Below are positions 28,457 through 36,101 of a DNA stretch of 64,000 nucleotides, piece by piece. Source of the DNA: Trichococcus ilyis (GTDB lineage Bacteria; Bacillota; Bacilli; Lactobacillales; Aerococcaceae); assembly GCF_900109135.1 (NCBI RefSeq), contig NZ_FNYT01000010.1:31798-95797 (forward strand), given 5' to 3'. Both the position numbers and the translations under genes were made by a program. Each line of letters begins with the position of its first letter. The stretch's first letter is position 1. The notes under the pieces are model-generated. The model was not told the DNA's origin, made no database searches, and saw only the letters and a program-made list of their open reading frames with translations.

Positions 28457-29070
28457 TCTGATTTCCCCACTTTTCTTTGGATCCAACTGTTGTAGACATA
28501 GATCGTGCCGGGATAAATCGGCAGTTCTTTCTTCACCAGATGGATGATTGTTTTTTCTATTTTAAAATAAGCAGCCTCTTCCAGGCTGATTTCCGCCAGC
28601 CTTCTGGCTTCATCAACACCTTTGAACGTTCGGCCCGATTCGATGTAATCGGCAATGAACAGGACTTTGCCGATCAGGGTCATCGTTTCGCCACCGATAG
28701 TATGCTGGCGGATCGCTTCGAGGATCGCTTCATCCGTGATCCCGAACAGCGTTTCGGCATAATAAGCGCCGACGGGCCCATGCATGATTTCGCTGCCGTA
28801 TCCGATCATTTCGCGGTCCATCCCTTGGGACAGGACGATCGCCTTCAGGCTTTGGGCATCATGTTCCTTCGCATAGTCGTGCAGGATTGCGGCCAAAGAG
28901 CAGGCCTCCAACGATGCGCCGTATTTTTCCGCCAGACGGATGGCACAAGCCTCGACCCGCAGCACGTGCTGGAAACGCGATGGCTTCATCTGCTTTTCCA
29001 CTTCAGCCAAGACAGCTTCCCGCGCCCAATTTGTGTAGATACCCGTGTATGCAAGTTCAGTCTTCGTCAT
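28453..29070 (-). CDS. yqeK: HD-domain hydrolase YqeK, likely Ap4A hydrolase
   Basis: HD phosphohydrolase of 205 residues. HVLRVEACAIRLAEKYG and AAILHDYAKEHD supply the metal-binding H and HD pairs; MHGPVGAYYAETLFGI and IRQHTIGGETM complete the domain. YqeK homologues split diadenosine tetraphosphate symmetrically into two ADP. The start at 29070 lies inside the end of nadD (14-base overlap). The gene position between nadD and rsfS is strictly conserved in Firmicutes. Confidence 0.92.
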   Translation of the reverse strand: MTKTELAYTGIYTNWAREAVLAEVEKQMKPSRFQHVLRVEACAIRLAEKYGASLEACSLAAILHDYAKEHDAQSLKAIVLSQGMDREMIGYGSEIMHGPVGAYYAETLFGITDEAILEAIRQHTIGGETMTLIGKVLFIADYIESGRTFKGVDEARRLAEISLEEAAYFKIEKTIIHLVKKELPIYPGTIYVYNSWIQRKVGKSE

Positions 29071-29722
29071 CGAGATAGAGTCCTTCTTTCAGAATGTAAT
29101 CTTTGACGTCCTCTTTCACCAGATAGCGGATCGAACGGCCGGTCTTGACCATCTTGCGGATTTCCGTCGAACTGATGTCAATCAGCGGCGCATCGACCCA
29201 AATGATCGGATAAAGGCTCTCCCGTCCATAGCCGGGCCTGGCAACGCCAACGAACTGCACAAGCTGCACCAACTCATCGATGCGTTCCCATTTCGGCAAA
29301 TATTCGACCATATCTCCGCCGATGATGAAGTAATAATCGGTATCCGGATGCATGGCCGTCAAAAACTTCATCGTATCGATCGTGAAGCTCTTGCCCCCCC
29401 GCTCCAATTCGATCGTTTCGATGTCGAACAACGGATTGCCGGCGATGGACAACCGCACCATCGACTCGCGGTGTTTGGCCGGGATTGATGGCTTTTCGTC
29501 GACATGAGGCGGTTCGGCATCGGGCATGAAATAAATCTTGTCCAGCCCGAGTTGCTCCCCAACCTGCTGCGCAACAATCAGATGCCCTAGATGCGGCGGA
29601 TTGAAGGTGCCCCCCATGATGCCGATGCGCTTCCGGTCCTGGAATGCGATCTGTGTCTCGACTTCCGTTTCTTCAATGATCATATAATCCGTTTGTCCGA
29701 TCAAATTTAAAGTTGTGATCAA
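29057..29722 (-). CDS. nadD: Nicotinate-nucleotide adenylyltransferase NadD
   Basis: Enzyme of 221 residues that forms nicotinate adenine dinucleotide from NaMN and ATP in NAD synthesis. GIMGGTFNPPHLGHLIVAQ (about 34-52) holds the HxGH motif, and ISSTEIRKMVKTGRS near the C-terminus is the ISSTxxR motif. The likely start is a TTG at 29722, well placed behind GAGGTGA; an N-terminal extension of some 30 residues before the fold is common in Lactobacillales NadD. Overlaps yqeK. Confidence 0.95.
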   Translation of the reverse strand: MITTLNLIGQTDYMIIEETEVETQIAFQDRKRIGIMGGTFNPPHLGHLIVAQQVGEQLGLDKIYFMPDAEPPHVDEKPSIPAKHRESMVRLSIAGNPLFDIETIELERGGKSFTIDTMKFLTAMHPDTDYYFIIGGDMVEYLPKWERIDELVQLVQFVGVARPGYGRESLYPIIWVDAPLIDISSTEIRKMVKTGRSIRYLVKEDVKDYILKEGLYLDDED

Positions 29723-29760
29723 TTTTGTCTCACCTCAATAAAATATGGATTGGCCTGCAC

Positions 29761-30072
29761 TTAGATTTTTTCGACGACTGTCGAATAACGACGATTTTTT
29801 TCTTTTGATGATGGTTTGAACAGAACGAGCGTGCGGCCGATCTGTTGGACCACAGTTGCCTGCAGGTTTTCCTCGATTGCGGCAGCGACGTCTTCCGTCT
29901 CCTCATCGGTGTTCTGCAGAAGCGTGATCTTCAGCAGCTCTCTTTTTTCCAGCGCTTCCCCGATTTGGATCAGCATTTCCTCGTTCAACCCGCCTTTACC
30001 CACTTGGAAGAGCGGATTCATATGGTGCGCTTCTTTTTTCAGATATTGTTTTTGTTTGCCTCTTAATTCCAT
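29761..30072 (-). CDS. yhbY: YhbY family RNA-binding protein
   Basis: CRM-domain protein of 103 residues that binds pre-50S ribosomal particles. MELRGKQKQYLKKEAHHMN, then FQVGKGGLNEEM with the GxxG-type loop GKGG, and LEKRELLKITLLQN match the family. ATG at 30072 behind GAGGTGTCC. In Firmicutes it lies between yqeH/aroE and nadD; no aroE is present here, a common loss. Confidence 0.95.
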   Translation of the reverse strand: MELRGKQKQYLKKEAHHMNPLFQVGKGGLNEEMLIQIGEALEKRELLKITLLQNTDEETEDVAAAIEENLQATVVQQIGRTLVLFKPSSKEKNRRYSTVVEKI

Positions 30073-30094
30073 TGGACACCTCAGTCTTTTCTTT

Positions 30095-31222
30095 TTAAAT
30101 GATCGGTTTGCGCATGACAGCGTCTACGCCTTGCGGGACCCATGCTGCGACTTTGCCTGGTTTGCGGACAGTTATCCATCCCAATCCGGAAAATACGATA
30201 TCCGACGGTACCTTGACGTTGAATTCGCGTCTGACCAACGGCGGGAAATTTTCCGCGTCTTCCGCAGACGGCGGCTGCAGCAGTCCACCCAGATGTTTCG
30301 CATAGAACTCATCGGCCTTCTCCAATTTGGTGCGATGGATTTTCAGGTCGTTCGAGAAGTAGCAGGTGAAGGAAGACCTTTCCCCGCTGATGAAATCAAA
30401 ACGCGAGGCTCCGCCCAGGAACAGCGTTTGTTCTGGATTCAATTGATAGGTGATCGGTTTGATTTCATGCTGCGGCGCCACGAGCTTCAATTCTTTCGGG
30501 CTCAACACATGCGCCATTTGATGGTGATGGATGATCCCTGGCGTGTCGATCAGGAAATGACCGTCATCCAGCGGAATACGGATCTGATCCAAGGTTGTGC
30601 CCGGGAATTGGGAAGTCGTGATGACGTCCTCTTTATTTCCGGTAGCGGCCCGGATGATCTGGTTCATGACAGTGGATTTTCCGACATTGGTTACACCCAC
30701 GACATAAACATCTTTGCCGTCGCGCTCTTCCTCAATGGTTTCCAACAAGTCATCGATGGATGTCGCTTTTTTGCCGCTGACCAAGACGACATCAACCGGA
30801 CGCAAGCCGACTGCCTGAACTTGTTCGGTCAACCATTGCTTCACACGCGACAGCTTGACCGACTTCGGCAAAACGTCCACCTTGTTGCCGACAACCAGCA
30901 CTTTGTTGTTTCCCGCAAAGCGATGCAAGCCCGGGATCATGCTGCCGTATACATCAAACAAGTCGATGACGTTGACGATCAAGGCATCTTCCATGGAAAT
31001 GGTGTTCAGCATCGCCAAAAATTCATCGTCCGTGACGGAAACTTTTTCCATTTGGTTGTAGTGGCGCAGTCTGAAACAGCGCTGGCAGTATAATTGCCCG
31101 GATTCCAATCCCTTCCGCAAGGCAGCTGCCGGTGTGTAACCCCGTTCGGTCGGATCATCGGTTTGGATTTTCGCCCCACAGCCGATGCAATAGAGATCTT
31201 CTGTTAATACTTCTTTAGTCAA
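30095..31222 (-). CDS. yqeH: Ribosome biogenesis GTPase YqeH
   Basis: Circularly permuted GTPase of 375 residues needed for 30S assembly. An N-terminal zinc finger (CIGCGAK about 12-18 and CQRCFRL) is followed by G4 (VGNKVD), G5, then G1 GVTNVGKSTVMNQI and G3 DTPGIIHHHQ in permuted order. The start is probably the TTG at 31222, with GGAGG at good distance; it overlaps the yqeG stop by 8 bases. Expected to act with YqeG/YhbY neighbours in ribosome maturation. Confidence 0.95.
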   Translation of the reverse strand: MTKEVLTEDLYCIGCGAKIQTDDPTERGYTPAAALRKGLESGQLYCQRCFRLRHYNQMEKVSVTDDEFLAMLNTISMEDALIVNVIDLFDVYGSMIPGLHRFAGNNKVLVVGNKVDVLPKSVKLSRVKQWLTEQVQAVGLRPVDVVLVSGKKATSIDDLLETIEEERDGKDVYVVGVTNVGKSTVMNQIIRAATGNKEDVITTSQFPGTTLDQIRIPLDDGHFLIDTPGIIHHHQMAHVLSPKELKLVAPQHEIKPITYQLNPEQTLFLGGASRFDFISGERSSFTCYFSNDLKIHRTKLEKADEFYAKHLGGLLQPPSAEDAENFPPLVRREFNVKVPSDIVFSGLGWITVRKPGKVAAWVPQGVDAVMRKPII

Positions 31223-31742
31223 GTGATTTCCTCCATATCATTCCTGGATCATTTTTCAACAATCGTTTCAGCAGTTTTCTTTCAAAGAAACGGTTGATGC
31301 GCGTATTCCATCCGTCCGAATTGATGATCGGCATAACCCACACAGTCTTGATGCCGGTCCGGTTTGCACCGAAAACATCCGTCAGCAACTGGTCCCCGAC
31401 CATTAAACACTGTTCCAAAGGCAACTGCAGTTTCTCTGCCGCTTTGAGGTAGCCGCGGCGGGAAGGCTTCATCGATCTTGGCACGTACGGCAATTGCAGC
31501 TTGTCCGCAATCACTTTGATGCGCTTATCACTGTTGTTGGATATGATCACGACAGGTATCGCATTTTCTTTCATCAAGGCAATCCAATCCTTCAATTCCT
31601 GCGTCCCTTCCGGATTGTTCCAGGCAATCAAAGTATTGTCCAGATCGGTCAATACGCCATTGATGTTGTTCTTCTCGAGTTGTTCCGGAGTGATGTGATA
31701 GATGGACTCCACCATCCATGTCGGTTTGAATTTGTTTAGCAT
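31215..31742 (-). CDS. yqeG: YqeG family HAD phosphatase
   Basis: HAD-like hydrolase of 175 residues (IIIA subfamily). Motif I DLDNTLIAWNNPEG (about 32-45), motif II VVIISNNSDKRI, Lys in MKPSRRGYL and motif IV MVGDQLLTDVFGANRTG are intact, so it should be a functional phosphatase; the substrate is unknown. First gene of the yqe operon; ATG at 31742 behind AAGGAGACG. The 450 bases upstream contain two palindromic elements and the thrB terminator but no gene. Confidence 0.93.
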   Translation of the reverse strand: MLNKFKPTWMVESIYHITPEQLEKNNINGVLTDLDNTLIAWNNPEGTQELKDWIALMKENAIPVVIISNNSDKRIKVIADKLQLPYVPRSMKPSRRGYLKAAEKLQLPLEQCLMVGDQLLTDVFGANRTGIKTVWVMPIINSDGWNTRINRFFERKLLKRLLKNDPGMIWRKSLD

Positions 31743-31766
31743 AACGTCTCCTTGTCAAAAAAATAA

Positions 31767-31911
31767 GAGGATGGGTAAAAGCAACAACGTCACTTTTCAA
31801 GCAGAACCCGAGGCCAATATACCCCAAGTCGCGCCCCAAAACCGAAAAACTGCACAGCACACAACCCGAAACAAGCATCCTGTACCCCACAAAAAGTTTT
31901 GACCCAGCCTC
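31767..31911. repeat. Palindromic intergenic element E
   Basis: GAGGATGGGTAAAA (31767-31780) is nearly complementary to TTTTGACCCAGCCTC (31897-31911), enclosing about 116 G/T-rich (minus strand) bases. The end sequence GAGGCTGGGTC resembles the arm of the terminator at 42541. It lies in the leader or promoter region of yqeG. Confidence 0.5.
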
Positions 31912-32000
31912 ACTACTATCTAATTGTATATTATAACCCCATTCCAGTAACATTATAAAGCATAAACCAAAAAATACAAGAGCGCGATGGACTGCGAGAG

Positions 32001-32110
32001 TGTGATGAATCCCGGGTAGAAATCGAGCACTAAGAGGACTAACACTAAGCGGACGCTTTTTGTCCGTGTGTGGTAGTCAGCTTAGGCACAGATTTCTGGG
32101 ATTCAGAACA
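32001..32110. repeat. Palindromic repeat A, copy 1
   Basis: Long imperfect hairpin: outer arms GAATCCCGGGTAGAAATC (32007-32024) and GATTTCTGGGATTC (32091-32104), middle arms CTAAG..ACTA.CAC with GTG.TAGT..CTTAG, inner arms CGGAC/GTCCG around GCTTTTT. Closely similar to copies at 50417 and 50661. Lies between thrB and yqeG, outside any gene. Confidence 0.85.
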
Positions 32111-32158
32111 CGTTTAAGACAGAGGGATGAGCCCGATGCTATCCAGGTGCATATAAGC

Positions 32159-32185
32159 AAAAAAACCCAAGGATTGCTCCTCGGG
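32159..32185 (-). terminator. Terminator of hom-thrB
   Basis: CCCAAGG (32166-32172) and CCTCGGG (32179-32185) pair with one G-T wobble; seven T follow on the minus strand. Confidence 0.75.
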
Positions 32186-32193
32186 CACTCTGC

Positions 32194-33063
32194 TTATTTG
32201 ATTACTTGCACGCCATTTTTTTCGACATGCAGCAGCTTGACTTCACAGTCTTTGACAGCGGCTTTTGCCGCCGCGGCGAATGCCGCTGCCTTTTCTGGCT
32301 GGATCATCGTCAGGATCGTCGTACCCGCACCGCTTAGGTAAGTACCGTACGCCCCCAGCTCATGACCCAATTCCCGGACTTGACTCAGCTCCGGAACCAA
32401 TTTGCCCCGATAAGGCTCATGGAAGACATCCTGCTCCATCAATGCGCCAGCTTTTTCGATGTCACCCGAAAAGACAGCCGCCACCAGCATATTCGAGATG
32501 CTGCTGCCTCTGACGGCTTCCTTGAACGGCAGCGATTCCGGCAGGACAGCCCTGCTCTCCTTCGTCAACAACTCCTTTTCCGGAATTGTCACTACTAAAG
32601 CAGTTTCAGGAAAACTGGCTTTCGTCCAATAGACTTTTGAATCCAAGACAGTGCCGACTGTAAAGTCCCCTGTGATCGCAGGCGTCACGTTGTCGGGATG
32701 GCCTTCAATGCGCGTTGCGATCTGGATTTTATCATCGACGCTCAATCGCAGATCGGCGCATTGATTGGCCAGCTCGATCCCTGCGACGATGGCAGCCGAA
32801 CTGCTGCCCAATCCTCTCGCGGCAGGAACTTCACTCGTCATCGAGATTTTTCTTGGTGTCATATGCGGCGCCAAGGACAATGCCGTTTCAATAATCAGAT
32901 TCGTTTTGTCAGTCGGGATCCCCGCTCCCAAATCATGGAGGATTTCCCACTCGTCGGCCTCTTCTTTTACGGTCAACGTCAAATATAACGAGACAGCCAA
33001 TCCGAGGGAATCAAAGCCTGGCCCCAAATTGGCGGAAGTTGCCGGTACACGGATTTCAAACAT
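32194..33063 (-). CDS. thrB: Homoserine kinase ThrB
   Basis: GHMP kinase of 289 residues that phosphorylates homoserine for threonine synthesis. FEIRVPATSANLGPGFDSLGLA opens the domain, the ATP-binding loop is EVPAARGLGSSSAAIVAG (about 86-103) and the third motif YLSGAGTTIL is near the end. The frame is open to a TTG at 33075, but the ATG at 33063 fits homologues. It follows hom in the minus direction with an 82-base gap. No thrC or aspartokinase gene is in the window. Confidence 0.94.
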   Translation of the reverse strand: MFEIRVPATSANLGPGFDSLGLAVSLYLTLTVKEEADEWEILHDLGAGIPTDKTNLIIETALSLAPHMTPRKISMTSEVPAARGLGSSSAAIVAGIELANQCADLRLSVDDKIQIATRIEGHPDNVTPAITGDFTVGTVLDSKVYWTKASFPETALVVTIPEKELLTKESRAVLPESLPFKEAVRGSSISNMLVAAVFSGDIEKAGALMEQDVFHEPYRGKLVPELSQVRELGHELGAYGTYLSGAGTTILTMIQPEKAAAFAAAAKAAVKDCEVKLLHVEKNGVQVIK

Positions 33064-33145
33064 CCTACTAATCAATCCTTTCCAAAAGAACGATGGTCCA
33101 TCATTTCTTGATCTAGTATTTATTCGGAATAAAACGAAAGGCCGA

Positions 33146-34435
33146 TCAGTGCTCCAATACTTTGAAATGGACCTTCAATTTCATATCATCATTATCTTCC
33201 ATCGCTTGGATGATTTCATTTTCCTGCGCTTTGGACATCGGGTGCGTAACGATGACGATGATCGCTTTGCCGTTTGCCAAAGGCTCCTGAATGATTTTAT
33301 CGAAGCTGACTTCTGCAGTTGCGAAGATTTTCGCCAATTCCAAAAACTGGCCCGCGCGATCGGTGACTTCCAAGCGCATAAAGACAGGATTGATGACCTG
33401 CTCCGGCTTCGCGATTCGGGTCTCCACCTCGTACTCGTTGAAGATGTTTCCGGTCGTTCCCAAAAGGATGTTTTTGGCGATGTTCATCACATCACTGACG
33501 ACGGCTGTTGCAGTAGGCAACTCACCGGCTCCGGCTCCGTAGAACATCGTCTCCCCAAGGGCTTCCCCAGCGACAAAGACTGCGTTCATTTCATTGTTGA
33601 CGCTGGCCAACGGATGCGATTCGGGCACGAATACCGGTCCGACTTCCACGTTGACGCTGTCGTCGATTTTTTCAGCAGTGCCGATCAGCTTGATTTTGTA
33701 GCCTAAACGGTTCGCCAACTTGATGTCGTTGATGGAAACGTTGCGGATACCCGTAACTGCCACATCATCCAACGTCACATCATTCGTTCCGAAAGCAAGA
33801 CGGGCCAAAATGACCATTTTGCGGGCCGCATCCAAGCCATCGACATCGCTGGTAGGATTCTTCTCGGCAAAGCCCAACTCTTGGGCCAAAGTCAGCGCCT
33901 CATCATAAGAATAGCCTTCTTTGTCCATTTTGGTCATCATGAAATTGGTCGTACCGTTCACGATCCCCATCACTTTTTGGATATTATCGGAAGCGAAACT
34001 TTCTGTGATGGCACGCAAAATCGGAACGCCGCCGGCAACCGCTGCTTCGTACAAGAAATCGCATTTGTTTGCTTTCGCCAACGTGACCAATTCTTTCCCG
34101 TGCAAAGCCACCAGATCTTTGTTCGCCGAAACGACATGCTTCCCAGCCGCCAAAGCTTTGGAAATGTAGTCTTTTGCCGCCGGAACATAGCCGATCAACT
34201 CGACGATGATCGAAATTTCTTCGTCATTCAAGATATCATCGAAGTCATCGGTGCAATGAACCGAATCGCCGAAGAACGCTTTGCATTTGTCGACATCGCG
34301 GTCCAGAACCGTTTTGATGACAACTTCCTGTCCGACGACCTGATTGATTTTGTTTTGGTGGCCACCGATGATGCGGGCAACGCCAGTTCCTATCGTTCCT
34401 AGTCCTAATAAACCTACGTAAATCTTGTTTGCCAT
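33146..34435 (-). CDS. hom: Homoserine dehydrogenase
   Basis: NAD(P)-dependent enzyme of 429 residues reducing aspartate semialdehyde to homoserine. GLLGLGTIGTGVARII (about 8-23) is the dinucleotide fold; GGVPILRAITESFASDNI and GIVNGTTNFMMTKM are the catalytic signatures; an ACT domain fills the C-terminus (about 350-429, RLEVTDRAGQFLELAKIF), consistent with threonine feedback. ATG at 34435 behind GAGGTGGAATA. No T-box or long leader is present upstream. Confidence 0.96.
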   Translation of the reverse strand: MANKIYVGLLGLGTIGTGVARIIGGHQNKINQVVGQEVVIKTVLDRDVDKCKAFFGDSVHCTDDFDDILNDEEISIIVELIGYVPAAKDYISKALAAGKHVVSANKDLVALHGKELVTLAKANKCDFLYEAAVAGGVPILRAITESFASDNIQKVMGIVNGTTNFMMTKMDKEGYSYDEALTLAQELGFAEKNPTSDVDGLDAARKMVILARLAFGTNDVTLDDVAVTGIRNVSINDIKLANRLGYKIKLIGTAEKIDDSVNVEVGPVFVPESHPLASVNNEMNAVFVAGEALGETMFYGAGAGELPTATAVVSDVMNIAKNILLGTTGNIFNEYEVETRIAKPEQVINPVFMRLEVTDRAGQFLELAKIFATAEVSFDKIIQEPLANGKAIIVIVTHPMSKAQENEIIQAMEDNDDMKLKVHFKVLEH

Positions 34436-34468
34436 TATTCCACCTCTTCAATTATTTCCTTATTACAC

Positions 34469-34497
34469 AGTATACTGAAAGTTGCGGAATTACTCTA
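34469..34497 (-). promoter_or_regulatory. Weak candidate promoter of hom
   Basis: Minus strand TAGAGT (34497-34492), 17-base spacer, TATACT (34474-34469), about 35 bases before the hom ATG. The -35 is poor. Confidence 0.35.
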
Positions 34498-34550
34498 CAT
34501 AAAAATTAAAAAATTTTAATGTTTGCCACTCGATTCCCTTGAACTACTAT

Positions 34551-34599
34551 CTCCCGCCTGCTCGTTGGGCTGCGCCCGGTTCAATACTTGATGCGGGAG
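34551..34599. repeat. Small inverted repeat upstream of hom
   Basis: CTCCCGC (34551-34557) pairs with GCGGGAG (34593-34599), with an inner GGGC/GCCC stem. The region 34498-34630 otherwise holds only an AT-rich palindrome near 34504-34520 and no gene. Confidence 0.4.
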
Positions 34600-34629
34600 T
34601 CTTCTGTCGGAAAAGAAAAAACGGCAAAC

Positions 34630-34675
34630 AAAAAAAGGCAGCAGGGAAAATGAGCTGGCTCATTTCCCTGCTGCC
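34630..34675 (-). terminator. Terminator of ykuJ
   Basis: Very strong stem GGCAGCAGGGAAAATGAGC (34637-34655) with GCTCATTTCCCTGCTGCC (34658-34675), followed by seven T on the minus strand. Confidence 0.93.
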
Positions 34676-34699
34676 TTCATTCATGCATAGCTGGATGAA

Positions 34700-34930
34700 T
34701 TAATCTTGCAATAATTCGTAAATTTCGATGGCAACTAAATCAAGATCATCAAATTGATAAGTTTGGTTTGAATCGTGTTCTTCCAATTCAAAACTTTCCG
34801 TATCGCGGTTGTATTTAACGACGCAACGTTCTACGCCTTCTTTTTCAAAACGACGGATTTCGACATCACCATTGTCTTCCATCATTACTTCTAGGCGACG
34901 AAGGATCGCTGAGAGCTGTGAAGGTTTCAT
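34700..34930 (-). CDS. ykuJ: YkuJ family protein (DUF1797)
   Basis: Small cytosolic protein of 76 residues, conserved in Bacilli and of unknown function; a crystal structure of the Bacillus member exists. Typical parts: SQLSAILRRLEVMMED, VEIRRFEKEGVERC and FDDLDLVAIEIYELLQD. Monocistronic: ATG at 34930 behind GAAAGGGGAAATATC, strong terminator right after. An extended -10 (TGCTAGAAT) is visible on the minus strand near 34964-34972. Confidence 0.88.
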   Translation of the reverse strand: MKPSQLSAILRRLEVMMEDNGDVEIRRFEKEGVERCVVKYNRDTESFELEEHDSNQTYQFDDLDLVAIEIYELLQD

Positions 34931-35115
34931 GATATTTCCCCTTTCAAGACTAACTTCTTATTTATTCTAGCACTTTTTTTCTGACTGCGCATCAATTTAC
35001 TGTAATTTATCCAAGAAAAACAATATTTGAGTATTGTGTCACGACGTCTCTGAAAAACCTTTCAAAACAAGGTTCATACGATGGATCGGAACGACTTCAC
35101 AGCTCCAGCTGCAAG

Positions 35116-35982
35116 CTACTCTCCCCACCAAAGTTTCACCAGCGCCTGCGTGCCGTCATCAGCAAATCCTTTGACTGCCAATTGTTCATACAGCGCCGCT
35201 GCTTGCTTGGTCGCCGGCAACTCGATGCCCAACCGATCCGCTTCATCCAAAGCAATCTTCAGGTCCTTGACAAAATGTTTGACGAAAAAACCTGCAGAGT
35301 AATCTTGCTTCAGGATTCTCGGAGCATAGTTCGTCAAAGACCAGTTTGCTGCACTTCCGGAACCGACTTGTTCGATCACGCGTTCCAGGTCGAGCCCGGC
35401 GGCTTTCGAATAAACCAATAGTTCAGTCATGCCGGTCATCGTTCCGGCCACCATGATCTGGTTGGCCATTTTTGTATGCTGGCCGCTGCCGGCTGGCCCC
35501 TGCAGCATCACCATGCTGGAAAAGACGGACAGGACTTCTTTTGCTTCTTCAAACGCAGCTTGATCTCCTCCGACCATCGTTGTGAGCGTTCCGTTCTTTG
35601 CACCCTTGTCTCCCCCTGACACAGGGGCATCCAACGTCCGAATCCCTCTTTCTTTCCCGAAAGCATATATTTTTTCCGCCAAAGTCGGCGTGCTCGTGGT
35701 CATATCCACGAGGATGTGGTGTTCGTCCGCTTTTGAAAAGATTCCGTTCTCCCCAAAATAGGTCTCTTCAACGTCAGCAGGATAACCGACAATCGTGATG
35801 ACAATATCCGATTGTTCCGTCACGGCGGCAGGCGTATCGCACCAGACAGCCCCTTCAGAGACGACCGCATCTGCCCTGCTTTTCGTCCGGTTATAGACAT
35901 GCACAGAATGCCCCGCACCCAAAAGATGTCTGATCATGGACGAGCCCATGACACCTGTTCCGATAAATCCGATTTTTTTCAT
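35116..35982 (-). CDS. NAD(P)-dependent beta-hydroxyacid dehydrogenase (3-hydroxyisobutyrate dehydrogenase family)
   Basis: Protein of 288 residues with a Rossmann domain (KKIGFIGTGVMGSSMIRHLL, 2-20 region) and the family's substrate motif LDAPVSGGDKGAKNGTL (about 116-132), followed by the catalytic Lys in HTKMANQIMVAGTM. The closest known type is Bacillus YkwC. Substrate not known; members act on 3-hydroxyisobutyrate, tartronate semialdehyde or similar acids. It stands alone. A weak terminator-like hairpin (AACCT/AGGTT with T run) lies at about 35052-35075. Confidence 0.85.
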   Translation of the reverse strand: MKKIGFIGTGVMGSSMIRHLLGAGHSVHVYNRTKSRADAVVSEGAVWCDTPAAVTEQSDIVITIVGYPADVEETYFGENGIFSKADEHHILVDMTTSTPTLAEKIYAFGKERGIRTLDAPVSGGDKGAKNGTLTTMVGGDQAAFEEAKEVLSVFSSMVMLQGPAGSGQHTKMANQIMVAGTMTGMTELLVYSKAAGLDLERVIEQVGSGSAANWSLTNYAPRILKQDYSAGFFVKHFVKDLKIALDEADRLGIELPATKQAAALYEQLAVKGFADDGTQALVKLWWGE

Positions 35983-36047
35983 TTATTCAACCGTCCCTTC
36001 TAAACGCTATGATAACAGTATACCTTACGGCTGGCGCAGATAAAAAC

Positions 36048-36095
36048 AAAAATGCGCCGGGAAACAGATTATCCAAGCAATCTGTTTCCCGGCGC
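36048..36095 (-). terminator. Terminator of the LafA-like gene
   Basis: GCGCCGGGAAACAGATT (36054-36070) pairs perfectly with AATCTGTTTCCCGGCGC (36079-36095); ATTTTTG follows on the minus strand. Confidence 0.92.
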
Positions 36096-36101
36096 TCCAG
36101 T

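Noticed and set aside
31528..31953. Minus-strand frame over the yqeG start and element E
   Set aside because: It overlaps yqeG in another phase and has no ribosome site or protein-like features.
34436..34700. T-box or riboswitch upstream of hom-thrB
   Set aside because: No GGTGG-type T-box motif and the likely leader is short; only small inverted repeats are present.
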